Source: Methylococcus sp. UBA6136 (GTDB lineage: Bacteria > Pseudomonadota > Gammaproteobacteria > Methylococcales > Methylococcaceae). Taken from it: 22,785 nucleotides of DNA. Made by a program: the position numbers and the translations under genes. The stretch is from the NCBI GenBank assembly GCA_002423305.1, contig DIVI01000215.1, forward strand, positions 1 to 22,785. Direction: 5' to 3'. Positions 7,725 through 15,146 of this stretch are shown piece by piece (position 1 is the first letter of the stretch; each line of letters starts with the position of its first letter). The notes under the pieces are model-generated. The model made no database searches. It saw only the letters and a list, made by a program, of their open reading frames with translations, and had not been told where the DNA came from.

Positions 7725-9647
7725 GTGAATGACATGCTGAAAAATGTGGTTTTGTGGGTTGTCGTGGCCGTCGTACTGATGTCGATGTTCAATAACTTCG
7801 GCGGTCGTAAATCCGTTGAATCCGGCATGTCCTACTCCCAGTTTCTCCAGTCGGTCAGGGAGGGCCAGATCAAGCAGGTGACCATCGATGGGACGGTCAT
7901 CCGCGGACTGACGGGCTCAGGGGAGCGGTTCAGCACTTTCTCGCCGCCCAATGATCCACACATGGTGGATGACCTTCTGGAAAATCATGTGGATATCAAG
8001 GTGGATCCGCCCGAAACGGAATCCTTCCTTACCCAGATACTGATTTCCTGGTTCCCGATGCTTTTGTTGATCGGGGTGTGGGTTTTCTTCATGCGCCAGA
8101 TGCAGGGCGGCGGTGGCGGTCGCGGCGCCATGTCGTTCGGCAAGAGCAAGGCCCGTTTGATCGAAGAGGATCAGATCAAGGTCACCTTCGCCGATGTGGC
8201 GGGCTGTGATGAAGCCAAGGAAGACGTTCAGGAGATGGTCGACTTCCTTAAGGACCCCAGTAAGTTCCAGAAACTGGGGGGCAAGATTCCCCGCGGAGCG
8301 CTGATGGTCGGACCGCCCGGTACTGGCAAGACCCTGCTCGCCAAGGCGATTGCGGGTGAAGCGAGGGTGCCTTTCTTCTCCATTTCCGGCTCTGACTTCG
8401 TGGAAATGTTCGTCGGTGTGGGCGCCTCCCGAGTTCGGGATATGTTCGAACAGGCCAAGAAAAATGCGCCTTGCATTATCTTTATCGACGAAATCGATGC
8501 CGTCGGTCGCCATCGGGGCGCGGGTCTGGGTGGCGGCCATGACGAACGGGAGCAGACGCTCAACCAGTTGCTGGTGGAGATGGACGGATTCGAAGGGACC
8601 GAGGGCATCATCGTGGTAGCGGCCACAAACCGCCCTGACGTGCTCGATCCGGCTCTGTTGCGCCCGGGTCGCTTCGACCGCCAGGTGGTGGTGGGCCTGC
8701 CGGATGTTCGGGGCCGCGAACAGATTCTGAAGGTTCACATGAAGCGGGTGCCGATGGCGTCCAATGTGCAAGTGTCATTTCTGGCGAGGGGAACCCCCGG
8801 TTTTTCCGGTGCGGACCTGGCCAATCTCGTGAATGAGGCGGCCTTGTTCGCCGCTCGCAAGAACAAGCGCCAGGTGGAGATGGAGGATTTCGAAAAGGCT
8901 AAGGACAAAATCCTCATGGGCGCCGAAAGGAAGTCCATGGTCATGAGCGAGGAAGAGAAACGTTTGACAGCCGTGCATGAGGCGGGACATGCCATTGTCG
9001 GGCGCCTCGTTCCGGATCACGATCCGGTTTACAAGGTCAGCATCATGCCGCGCGGGCGAGCGCTTGGAATTACCATGTTTCTGCCGGAGCGCGATCAATA
9101 CAGCGCGAGCCTGGAAAAGCTGGAAAGCCAGATCTCCAGCCTGTTTGGCGGGCGTATCGCCGAGGAAATCGTATTCGGGCGCAAGAAGGTGACGACGGGT
9201 GCCCAGAACGATATCGAGCGGGCGACCAATCTGGCCCGGAACATGGTGACTCGCTGGGGATTGTCCGAGCGTCTCGGGCCGCTGGCCTACAGCGAAGAGG
9301 AAGGGGAAGTTTTTCTGGGGCGGTCGGTCACCAAGCACAAGATGGTGTCAGAAGAGACGGCTCATCTCATTGATGAAGAGATTCGATCCTTCATTGATAG
9401 AAACTATGATCGTAGCGAGCGAATTCTCAAGGAGAATCTGGACAAGCTCAACTTGATGGCAGATGCACTCATGAAATACGAGACCATCGATCATTTTCAG
9501 ATTGATGACATCATGGAAGGCAAGGTGCCTCGCCCGCCGCAGAATTGGGATGAAACGCCGCCGACCGATGGTGACTCCCCGGTCAAGTCCGCCGAGCCCG
9601 AGAAAGAGAGTGGCGATAAGTTGGGGAAGGCAGCAGAACAGCACTGA
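7725..9647 (+). CDS. ftsH: ATP-dependent zinc metalloprotease FtsH
   Basis: Hexameric inner-membrane AAA+ protease that extracts and degrades unassembled membrane proteins and regulators; in E. coli its substrates include LpxC and RpoH. It has 640 residues (E. coli 644). Two membrane segments (about 6-22 and 104-124) flank a periplasmic domain. The AAA domain has Walker A GPPGTGKT at 196-203, Walker B IIFIDEID and the second region of homology ending in RPGRFDRQV. The zinc site HEAGH is at 418-422, with the third ligand Asp496 in GAQNDIERAT. The start is GTG with GAGGA nine bases upstream. A terminator follows the gene. Its modulators HflK and HflC are encoded about 3.3 kb downstream on the same strand. 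The usual neighbours rlmE and folP are absent. Confidence 0.99.
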   Translation: MNDMLKNVVLWVVVAVVLMSMFNNFGGRKSVESGMSYSQFLQSVREGQIKQVTIDGTVIRGLTGSGERFSTFSPPNDPHMVDDLLENHVDIKVDPPETESFLTQILISWFPMLLLIGVWVFFMRQMQGGGGGRGAMSFGKSKARLIEEDQIKVTFADVAGCDEAKEDVQEMVDFLKDPSKFQKLGGKIPRGALMVGPPGTGKTLLAKAIAGEARVPFFSISGSDFVEMFVGVGASRVRDMFEQAKKNAPCIIFIDEIDAVGRHRGAGLGGGHDEREQTLNQLLVEMDGFEGTEGIIVVAATNRPDVLDPALLRPGRFDRQVVVGLPDVRGREQILKVHMKRVPMASNVQVSFLARGTPGFSGADLANLVNEAALFAARKNKRQVEMEDFEKAKDKILMGAERKSMVMSEEEKRLTAVHEAGHAIVGRLVPDHDPVYKVSIMPRGRALGITMFLPERDQYSASLEKLESQISSLFGGRIAEEIVFGRKKVTTGAQNDIERATNLARNMVTRWGLSERLGPLAYSEEEGEVFLGRSVTKHKMVSEETAHLIDEEIRSFIDRNYDRSERILKENLDKLNLMADALMKYETIDHFQIDDIMEGKVPRPPQNWDETPPTDGDSPVKSAEPEKESGDKLGKAAEQH

Positions 9648-9653
9648 ATCTGG

Positions 9654-9707
9654 CCAGACCGATTTGTGTGGCTTGACCCCCTGCCTGGACAGGGGCCTGG
9701 TTTTTTT
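9654..9707 (+). terminator. Rho-independent terminator after ftsH
   Basis: CCCCTG (9678-9683) and CAGGGG (9690-9695) form a 6-bp stem with loop CCTGGA. An outer CCAG (9654-9657) can pair with CTGG (9697-9700), directly followed by seven T (9701-9707). It ends the ftsH transcript 7 bases after its stop codon, so glmM is expected to need read-through or a promoter in the remaining ~54 bases, where I see none that is clear. Confidence 0.7.
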
Positions 9708-9761
9708 AATCGGGACGGTTAAAGCGCTCGGTTGATCGCTGGATAGGTAATGGAGTGGAGC

Positions 9762-11105
9762 ATGAGTCGGGCGTATTTTGGAACGGATGGTATTCGCGGC
9801 AAGGTGGGGACCTACCCCATTACCGCGGACTTTGTATTGAAGCTGGGTTGGGCGGCCGGGCGGGTATTTGCTCGTGACCGGAAGGATCCGACGGTTCTGA
9901 TCGGCAAGGACACCCGAATCTCGGGGTATATGTTCGAATCCGCGCTGGAGGCCGGTCTGTCCGCAGCGGGGGTCAACACGCAGTTGATGGGACCTATGCC
10001 GACGCCGGCCATCTCGTATTTGACGCGGACTTTTCGCGCGGAAGCTGGCATTGTCATCAGCGCGTCACATAATCCCTACTACGATAACGGCATCAAGTTT
10101 TTTGGGCCCGATGGCTTGAAGCTGTCGGATGACATAGAGCGATTGATCGAGAGCGAAATCGATCAGCCGATGACCACCGTGGACTCCTCGCGTATCGGGA
10201 AGGCCACTCGTCTCAAGGATGCTGCGGGTCGCTATATAGAATTCTGCAAGAGCACGATCGCCACCGGCATGGACTTTGACGGGGTCAAGCTGGTCATCGA
10301 TTGTGCGCATGGATCGACCTACCATGTTGCGCCCTTTGTTTTTTCCGAATTGGGCGCCACTGTCATCACCATGGGCGACCACCCCAATGGTTTCAACATC
10401 AACGAAGGAGTGGGTGCGACCAAGCCGGAATCCCTGGCGAAGAGGGTGATCGAAGAGGGTGCCGACTTTGGTGTGGCCCTTGATGGCGATGGCGATCGCT
10501 TGATCATGGTTGATCATTCTGGGCGCATTGTGGACGGCGATGAAGTACTGTTCATCATTGCATCGGCCAGACAGGCGCGCGGGGAGTTGTCGGGTCCCGT
10601 GATTGGAACCCTGATGACCAATCTGGGTCTGGAGCATGCCCTGTCGAAGTTAGGCATCGGTCTCAAGCGGGCGGCTGTGGGCGATCGTTATGTCATGGAG
10701 ATGATGTTGGCTCATCAAAGCACCTTGGGTGGAGAGAGTTCGGGCCACATCATTTGCCGCGATCGGATACCGACGGGCGATGGCATTGTGGCGGCGTTGC
10801 AGGTCATGGAGGCCATGCGATCCACCGGGAAAGGTCTCGCCGAGTTGGTCCAGGCGATGGATAAATATCCGCAGTGTCTGGTAAACGTCAAGGTCAGGGA
10901 GCGGGTAGATCTGGATCAGTTTGATGCCGTCCAAAGTCTGAAGCTTGAGGTGGAGCGGGAACTGGCAGGTCAGGGAAGAGTCTTGTTGAGGTCTTCCGGA
11001 ACCGAACCCCTGGTTCGGGTCATGGTGGAAGGTGCCGATGGTGGAAAGGTGAGAAGCCTTGCCGACAAGCTTGCAGCGGCGGTGGCCGAAGTACTGGGTC
11101 ACTGA
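9762..11105 (+). CDS. glmM: Phosphoglucosamine mutase GlmM
   Basis: Converts glucosamine-6-phosphate to glucosamine-1-phosphate on the way to UDP-GlcNAc for peptidoglycan and lipopolysaccharide; cytoplasmic. The N-terminus MSRAYFGTDGIRG is typical. The catalytic phosphoserine loop ISASHNP places Ser102, and the metal loop DGDGDR puts Asp at 241, 243 and 245, all the same numbers as in E. coli GlmM. The C-terminal phosphate-binding loop SSGTEPLVRVM is present. It has 447 residues (E. coli 445). An ATG at 9750 is in frame four codons earlier, but 9762 has GGAG six bases upstream and matches the family start. folP and secG, frequent neighbours of glmM, are missing; hfq follows after 134 bases. 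Confidence 0.98.
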   Translation: MSRAYFGTDGIRGKVGTYPITADFVLKLGWAAGRVFARDRKDPTVLIGKDTRISGYMFESALEAGLSAAGVNTQLMGPMPTPAISYLTRTFRAEAGIVISASHNPYYDNGIKFFGPDGLKLSDDIERLIESEIDQPMTTVDSSRIGKATRLKDAAGRYIEFCKSTIATGMDFDGVKLVIDCAHGSTYHVAPFVFSELGATVITMGDHPNGFNINEGVGATKPESLAKRVIEEGADFGVALDGDGDRLIMVDHSGRIVDGDEVLFIIASARQARGELSGPVIGTLMTNLGLEHALSKLGIGLKRAAVGDRYVMEMMLAHQSTLGGESSGHIICRDRIPTGDGIVAALQVMEAMRSTGKGLAELVQAMDKYPQCLVNVKVRERVDLDQFDAVQSLKLEVERELAGQGRVLLRSSGTEPLVRVMVEGADGGKVRSLADKLAAAVAEVLGH

Positions 11106-11165
11106 CCCGCGCCGTACCCTATCGGGAATAGACTGAACACCGACGAGTGCATGGCAGCTTGCGGT

Positions 11166-11217
11166 GGGATTTGATTAAATAATCCCCAGGATTTGAGTCT
11201 CATTGGATTTTAAATCC
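11166..11217 (+). promoter_or_regulatory. AT-rich palindrome cluster upstream of hfq
   Basis: GGGATT (11166-11171) and AATCCC (11181-11186) flank a 9-base AT loop; 18 bases later GGATTT-T-AAATCC (11205-11217) is a perfect palindrome; a further GGATTT copy lies at 11189-11194. The stretch is much richer in AT than its surroundings. No T tract follows, so it is not an obvious terminator. It most likely marks the hfq promoter or leader; I could not place -35 and -10 boxes with standard spacing. Confidence 0.4.
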
Positions 11218-11239
11218 AGAACAATAATGGAGAAATGGA

Positions 11240-11485
11240 ATGTCTAAAGGTCAAAACTTGCAGGATCCATTCCTGAATGCGCTACGGAAGGAACATGTTC
11301 CGGTTTCAATCTATCTGGTCAATGGAATCAAGTTGCAAGGCAAGGTGGATTCATTCGACCAGTATGTGATCATCCTCAAGAATGCTGTCAGTCAGATGGT
11401 CTACAAACATGCCATATCGACCATCGTTCCGGCGCGGCAGGTAAGGCTCAGTCAGGGCCAGGATGAAGTCGAGGAAGAGGTTTGA
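11240..11485 (+). CDS. hfq: RNA chaperone Hfq
   Basis: Hexameric Sm-like protein that pairs small RNAs with target mRNAs. It has 81 residues, against 102 in E. coli, because the C-terminal tail is short and acidic (DEVEEEV). Sm1 (VSIYLVNGIKLQGKVDSFD) and Sm2 (YKHAISTIVP) are intact. The proximal-face residues Gln8, Phe39, Lys56 and His57 are kept, but position 42 is Tyr instead of Phe. The distal-face Tyr25, Ile30 and Lys31 are kept. The rim patch reads Arg16-Lys17-Glu-His19 where E. coli has Arg16-Arg17-Glu-Arg19. The ATG has GGAGA six bases upstream. It sits 54 bases before hflX, as in many proteobacteria, but is preceded by glmM rather than miaA. Confidence 0.98.
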   Translation: MSKGQNLQDPFLNALRKEHVPVSIYLVNGIKLQGKVDSFDQYVIILKNAVSQMVYKHAISTIVPARQVRLSQGQDEVEEEV

Positions 11486-11539
11486 TCCAGTTCGACTTCT
11501 GGGGATCGCAATCTGTAGCTGAGTCTTTGACGGTTTCCC

Positions 11540-12841
11540 TTGTTTGATCGGCCTAAATCCGGCGAGCGTGCGATCCTCGCTTACGGTGGGGCTGACCAGA
11601 GTGAACAGGCTGTTCAGGAGTTGCGGGAGCTCGCCATTTCGGCGGGGGCTACCCCTGTGGATATCCTGATCAGCAAGCGGGATAACCCTGACCCCCGGTT
11701 TTTTATCGGTAAAGGAAAGCTCAGCGAGTTAGCGGCTCTGGTCGCGGCGCATGAGGCGGAACTGGTTATCTTCAATAATCCGCTTTCGCCCAGCCAAGAG
11801 CGCAATCTGGAGAAGGAACTCAATGTCCGGGTATTGGACCGGACGGGTCTGATTCTGGATATTTTTGCGCAGCGAGCTCAAAGTTACGAAGGTAAGCTCC
11901 AAGTTGAACTGGCACAGCTCAAGCATTTGTCTACCCGTCTCGTGAGGGGCTGGACTCACCTTGAGCGCCAGAAAGGTGGTATCGGTTTGCGTGGCCCTGG
12001 TGAAACCCAGCTCGAAACCGATAAACGCCTGATTGGCAAGCGAATCAGTCAAATTCAAAAACGTCTGGAAAAGGTGGACAAGCAGCGGGGCCAGGGCCGA
12101 CGGGCTCGGCGCCGATCCGAGATTCCTGTCGTGGGGCTGGTTGGCTACACCAATGCAGGCAAGTCCACCTTGATCAATGCGTTGACGGGGGCCGGCGTCT
12201 ATGCGGCGGACCAGTTGTTCGCAACTCTGGATCCCACGCTCAAGCGGTTCATGGTTGGCCCCCACCAGCCGTTAGTGCTGGCGGACACCGTCGGTTTCGT
12301 CAGAGATTTGCCGCACGAACTGGTGGCGGCCTTTCGTTCCACGCTGCAGGAGACGGTCGAGGCCGATCTGCTGCTGCATGTCGTCGATGCCAGCGATGAG
12401 CAGATGGCGGAGACGATCGAGGAGGTGGATCGTGTCATCGAAGAAATCGGCGCGGATGAAGTGCCGCAAATCCGCGTGATGAACAAGATTGACCGTTTGG
12501 AGAATGTGGTTCCGCACATTGAAAGGGATGAAAATGGTCGGGTTGCCCAGGTTTGGGTATCCGCTCAGGCCCGTCTGGGTCTTGATTTGCTGAAGGATTG
12601 TTTGCGGAACCGTTTCTGCGGTCGCATCATTGTGCGCGATCTGCAGTTGGGTCCCATGGATGGCGAACTGCGCGCTTCGCTTTATCGAGTAGCCACCATT
12701 CTCCGTGATGAAAAAGATGAGGCGGGTGGCTGGTCCATGCGGGTTGAGGGATCTCCCGAAAGCCTGCGTTTTCTGAAGCCACGTTTTGGCTCAGAGCCTG
12801 AAGCCGAGCTGATCGGGGATGTTGAGGTTGACGCTGCCTGA
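11540..12841 (+). CDS. hflX: GTPase HflX (ribosome-associated)
   Basis: GTPase that binds the 50S subunit and, in studied bacteria, splits stalled or heat-stressed 70S ribosomes. It has 433 residues (E. coli 426). An N-terminal HflX-specific domain (RNLEKELNVRVLDRTGLIL, then HLERQKGGIGLRGPGETQLE) is followed by a coiled stretch and the G domain: P-loop GYTNAGKS at 202-209, DTVGF, and the NKID base-recognition motif. The start is TTG at 11540, supported by the family N-terminus MFDRxxxGE; no ATG fits and no strong Shine-Dalgarno is seen, so it probably depends on coupling to hfq. hflK follows after 116 bases. Confidence 0.97.
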   Translation: MFDRPKSGERAILAYGGADQSEQAVQELRELAISAGATPVDILISKRDNPDPRFFIGKGKLSELAALVAAHEAELVIFNNPLSPSQERNLEKELNVRVLDRTGLILDIFAQRAQSYEGKLQVELAQLKHLSTRLVRGWTHLERQKGGIGLRGPGETQLETDKRLIGKRISQIQKRLEKVDKQRGQGRRARRRSEIPVVGLVGYTNAGKSTLINALTGAGVYAADQLFATLDPTLKRFMVGPHQPLVLADTVGFVRDLPHELVAAFRSTLQETVEADLLLHVVDASDEQMAETIEEVDRVIEEIGADEVPQIRVMNKIDRLENVVPHIERDENGRVAQVWVSAQARLGLDLLKDCLRNRFCGRIIVRDLQLGPMDGELRASLYRVATILRDEKDEAGGWSMRVEGSPESLRFLKPRFGSEPEAELIGDVEVDAA

Positions 12842-12871
12842 TGTGCGGCGTGGGCTGGAAATGGAATGTCC

Positions 12872-12939
12872 GCTGCCGGCAGCCCTCCGTCGTACGTATA
12901 CGAATAAGATGAATCAAAAACCGCGTAGTCCGAGACTAC
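12872..12939 (+). other. Hairpin-rich spacer between hflX and hflK
   Basis: The 116-base gap holds a perfect 12-base palindrome GCTGCCGGCAGC (12872-12883), a short TCGTA/TACGA repeat (12890-12903) and GTAGTC-CGA-GACTAC (12925-12939), a 6-bp stem with a 3-base loop ending 5 bases before the GGAGAG ribosome site of hflK. None has a T tract. They may be mRNA processing or partial termination signals that uncouple hflX from hflKC. Confidence 0.35.
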
Positions 12940-12957
12940 AATTTGGAGAGATATGCG

Positions 12958-14160
12958 ATGTCCTGGAATGAACCGGGTGGTGACAAGAAAGACCCCTGGA
13001 GCGGTCGCGAGAAACCCCCTGTACCGCCCGATCTCGATGAGGTGCTCAAGGGTTTGCAGGACAAGTTGAGCCGCCTTTTTGGGGGTGGTTCGTCAGGTGG
13101 TTCGGGCAGTTACCAGGCACCCGCCCAGTTGGCCGGGCTGGTTGCCGCCGTTGCCGTGGGTCTATGGGCATTGACCGGCATCTATCTGGTGGATGAGGGC
13201 AGTCGTGGCGTGGTTACCCGTTTTGGGGCTTATGAGGACACAACCTTGCCCGGTCTTCACTGGCACTTTCCGGCCCCCATCGACAAGGTCGAGGTAGTGA
13301 ATATCGAACAGCAGCGGTTCATGGAAATCGGTTATCGCTCGGGTGGGCGGCAGCAGTCACAGGGCTCGGTTCCCAAGGAAGCACTGATGTTGACGCAGGA
13401 TGAAAACATCATCGACATCCGGCTGGCTGTGCAGTACCAGATCAAGGACGCGCAGGCCTATTTGTTCAATGTGGCCGATCCCGACGTCACCCTGAAGCAG
13501 GTGATTGAAAGTGCGCAGCGAGCAGTCATCGGCAAGAGCACCATGGACTTCGTTTTGACGGAGGGCCGGAGCAATATCGCCGATGAAATCAAGGTGGAAA
13601 TTCAGCAGACGCTCGACGAGTACAAAACCGGAATCAGTGTCAGCAACGTCAATCTGGTGGATGCTCAGCCCCCGGACCAAGTGCAGAATGCCTTTGAGGA
13701 TGCCATCAAGGCGCGGGAGGATGAGCAGCGTTTGAAGAATGAGGCTGAGGCTTACGCCAATGAGGTGGTGCCCAAGGCGCGCGGTGCGGCGGCCCGTCTC
13801 CTTGAAGAGTCGGAGGCCTATAAGCAAAAGGCTGTAGCCCGGGCGGAAGGTGAGGCCTCGCGATTCCTGCAGCTTTTGGCGGAATACGAAAAGTCACCGG
13901 ACGTCACGCGCGAGCGCATGTATCTCGATGCGATGCAGGAAGTGCTGGGCCAAACCGGGGCCCTAGTGGTTGACGTCAAGAATTCCAATAACATGTTGTA
14001 TCTCCCCGTCGACAAACTGCACCGCTCTGGGGCCGCCTCAGGGTCGGTCAGTGAGCTCGAGGCACCCTCAGCCGTAGTTCAGGAAGTTCAGGAAACTGGG
14101 GTGAAGTCTGCGAGGGCTGCTTCTTCGCGTGGGCGTGAAATCAGAGGGCCGCAGCCATGA
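12958..14160 (+). CDS. hflK: FtsH modulator subunit HflK
   Basis: Inner-membrane SPFH-family protein that forms a large cage with HflC around FtsH and tunes its access to membrane substrates. It has 400 residues. The N-terminal tail is Gly- and Pro-rich (MSWNEPGGDKKDPW, then a PPDLDEVL stretch and a GGGSSGG run), followed by a single membrane segment near 57-78, the SPFH domain (DEGSRGVVTRFGAYEDT, LMLTQDENIIDI), a long Ala/Glu coiled coil and a Ser-rich tail. The ATG at 12958 has GGAGAG seven bases upstream; a TTG five codons earlier (12943) lies inside that ribosome site and is rejected. The stop overlaps the hflC start by four bases (ATGA), as expected for subunits made together. Confidence 0.97.
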   Translation: MSWNEPGGDKKDPWSGREKPPVPPDLDEVLKGLQDKLSRLFGGGSSGGSGSYQAPAQLAGLVAAVAVGLWALTGIYLVDEGSRGVVTRFGAYEDTTLPGLHWHFPAPIDKVEVVNIEQQRFMEIGYRSGGRQQSQGSVPKEALMLTQDENIIDIRLAVQYQIKDAQAYLFNVADPDVTLKQVIESAQRAVIGKSTMDFVLTEGRSNIADEIKVEIQQTLDEYKTGISVSNVNLVDAQPPDQVQNAFEDAIKAREDEQRLKNEAEAYANEVVPKARGAAARLLEESEAYKQKAVARAEGEASRFLQLLAEYEKSPDVTRERMYLDAMQEVLGQTGALVVDVKNSNNMLYLPVDKLHRSGAASGSVSELEAPSAVVQEVQETGVKSARAASSRGREIRGPQP

Positions 14161-15014
14161 GTAAAAACAATTTGATCAGCGGTCTTGGACTGGCCCTGCT
14201 CTTCTTGGTCTTCACCATGACATTCACCGTCTCGGAGACCGAGAAGGCCATATTGCTGGAATTCAAGAAAATCGTGGGTAACGATTATGCCCCTGGGCTT
14301 CACTTCAAACTGCCCTATCGGCAGGTGAAAAAGTTTGATGACCGAATCCTGACGCTGGAGTCAAAGCCGGAACGGTTTCTGACATCGGAAAAGAAGAACG
14401 TCATCGTGGACTGGTTCGTGAAATGGCGCATCAACGATGTGACCAAGTTCTATACCTCGGTCGCTGGCGACAAGGTACAGGCCAATATCCGGCTGGACCA
14501 GATCACCAAGGATGCCATGCGGAACGAGTTCAGCAAGCGCACCATTCGTGAATTGGTTTCTTCCGGGCGTGGTCAAGTCCAGGAGTCGCTCACCAAGATG
14601 GTGGCACCGGCAGTCGCTGGCCTGGGGGTTCAGGTCCTGGATATCCGGGTGATGCGGATTGAACTCCCGGAAGAGGTGAGCACGTCCGTTTATCGCCGAA
14701 TGGAGGCTGAGCGGGCACGGGTGGCGCGCGAATTCCGTTCGCGAGGTGCTGAGGCGGCAGAAAAAATTCGGGCAGAGGCGGATCGTCAACGTGACGTGCT
14801 GGTCGCCGAGGCGCAGAGGGATGCCGAGGTTCGTCGTGGTCAGGGCGATGCGGCCGCCTCCGACATTTATGCTCAGGCGTATGGCAAGAACAAGGAATTC
14901 TTCCAGTTCAATCGCAGCCTGATCGCTTATCGTCATGCCTTCAAGGACGATCGCAGTCTGATGGTGGTCTCGCCGGATTCCGAATTCTTTCAGTACTTCA
15001 GGACGCCCAAATGA
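14157..15014 (+). CDS. hflC: FtsH modulator subunit HflC
   Basis: Partner of HflK in the periplasmic-facing cage that regulates FtsH. It has 285 residues, shorter than E. coli HflC (334) but near the length in many other gammaproteobacteria. A membrane segment spans about 6-25; the SPFH domain follows (VSETEKAILLEFKKI, APGLHFKLPY, NVIVDWFVKWRI), then a coiled coil rich in Arg/Ala/Glu (MEAERARVAREFRSRGAEAAE) and the conserved end MVVSPDSEFFQYF. Translation is coupled to hflK through the ATGA overlap. A strong hairpin and T run 65 bases after the stop closes the block. The small DUF2065 gene often found after hflC does not fit in the 132-base spacer. Confidence 0.97.
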   Translation: MSKNNLISGLGLALLFLVFTMTFTVSETEKAILLEFKKIVGNDYAPGLHFKLPYRQVKKFDDRILTLESKPERFLTSEKKNVIVDWFVKWRINDVTKFYTSVAGDKVQANIRLDQITKDAMRNEFSKRTIRELVSSGRGQVQESLTKMVAPAVAGLGVQVLDIRVMRIELPEEVSTSVYRRMEAERARVAREFRSRGAEAAEKIRAEADRQRDVLVAEAQRDAEVRRGQGDAAASDIYAQAYGKNKEFFQFNRSLIAYRHAFKDDRSLMVVSPDSEFFQYFRTPK

Positions 15015-15079
15015 CGCTCGGCTGTTGATGCCAAGCTCAATTGCCGTTGAGAACTTGCGAAGTCTTTAACCGTGAGCCC

Positions 15080-15128
15080 GGATGGCTGGATGAAAGAGCC
15101 TGTCATCCAGTAACATCCCCACTTTTTT
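15080..15128 (+). terminator. Rho-independent terminator after hflC
   Basis: CTGGATG (15086-15092) and CATCCAG (15104-15110) form a perfect 7-bp stem with an 11-base loop; GGATG (15080-15084) and CATCC (15114-15118) extend it by 5 bp. Six T (15123-15128) follow after four bases. It ends 18 bases before the hisZ start, so hisZ needs read-through or a very short leader. Confidence 0.68.
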
Positions 15129-15146
15129 GATCGCACATAGCCCATC

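Noticed and set aside
7546..7728. 60-codon plus-strand frame between recN and ftsH ending in GTGA overlap with ftsH
   Set aside because: TTG start without ribosome site, no recognisable features, and it covers a likely promoter and leader; the overlap is probably chance.
7917..8771. Minus-strand open frame of 284 codons opposite ftsH
   Set aside because: It lies wholly within ftsH, has no initiation signal and a His/Arg-rich composition from reverse-complement codons.
11151..11164. Sigma-54-like TGGCA...TTGC upstream of hfq
   Set aside because: The GG to GC spacing is far too short for a -24/-12 promoter.
12943..12957. TTG start for hflK five codons upstream of the ATG
   Set aside because: The codon overlaps the GGAGAG ribosome site that serves ATG 12958, and the family N-terminus fits the ATG.
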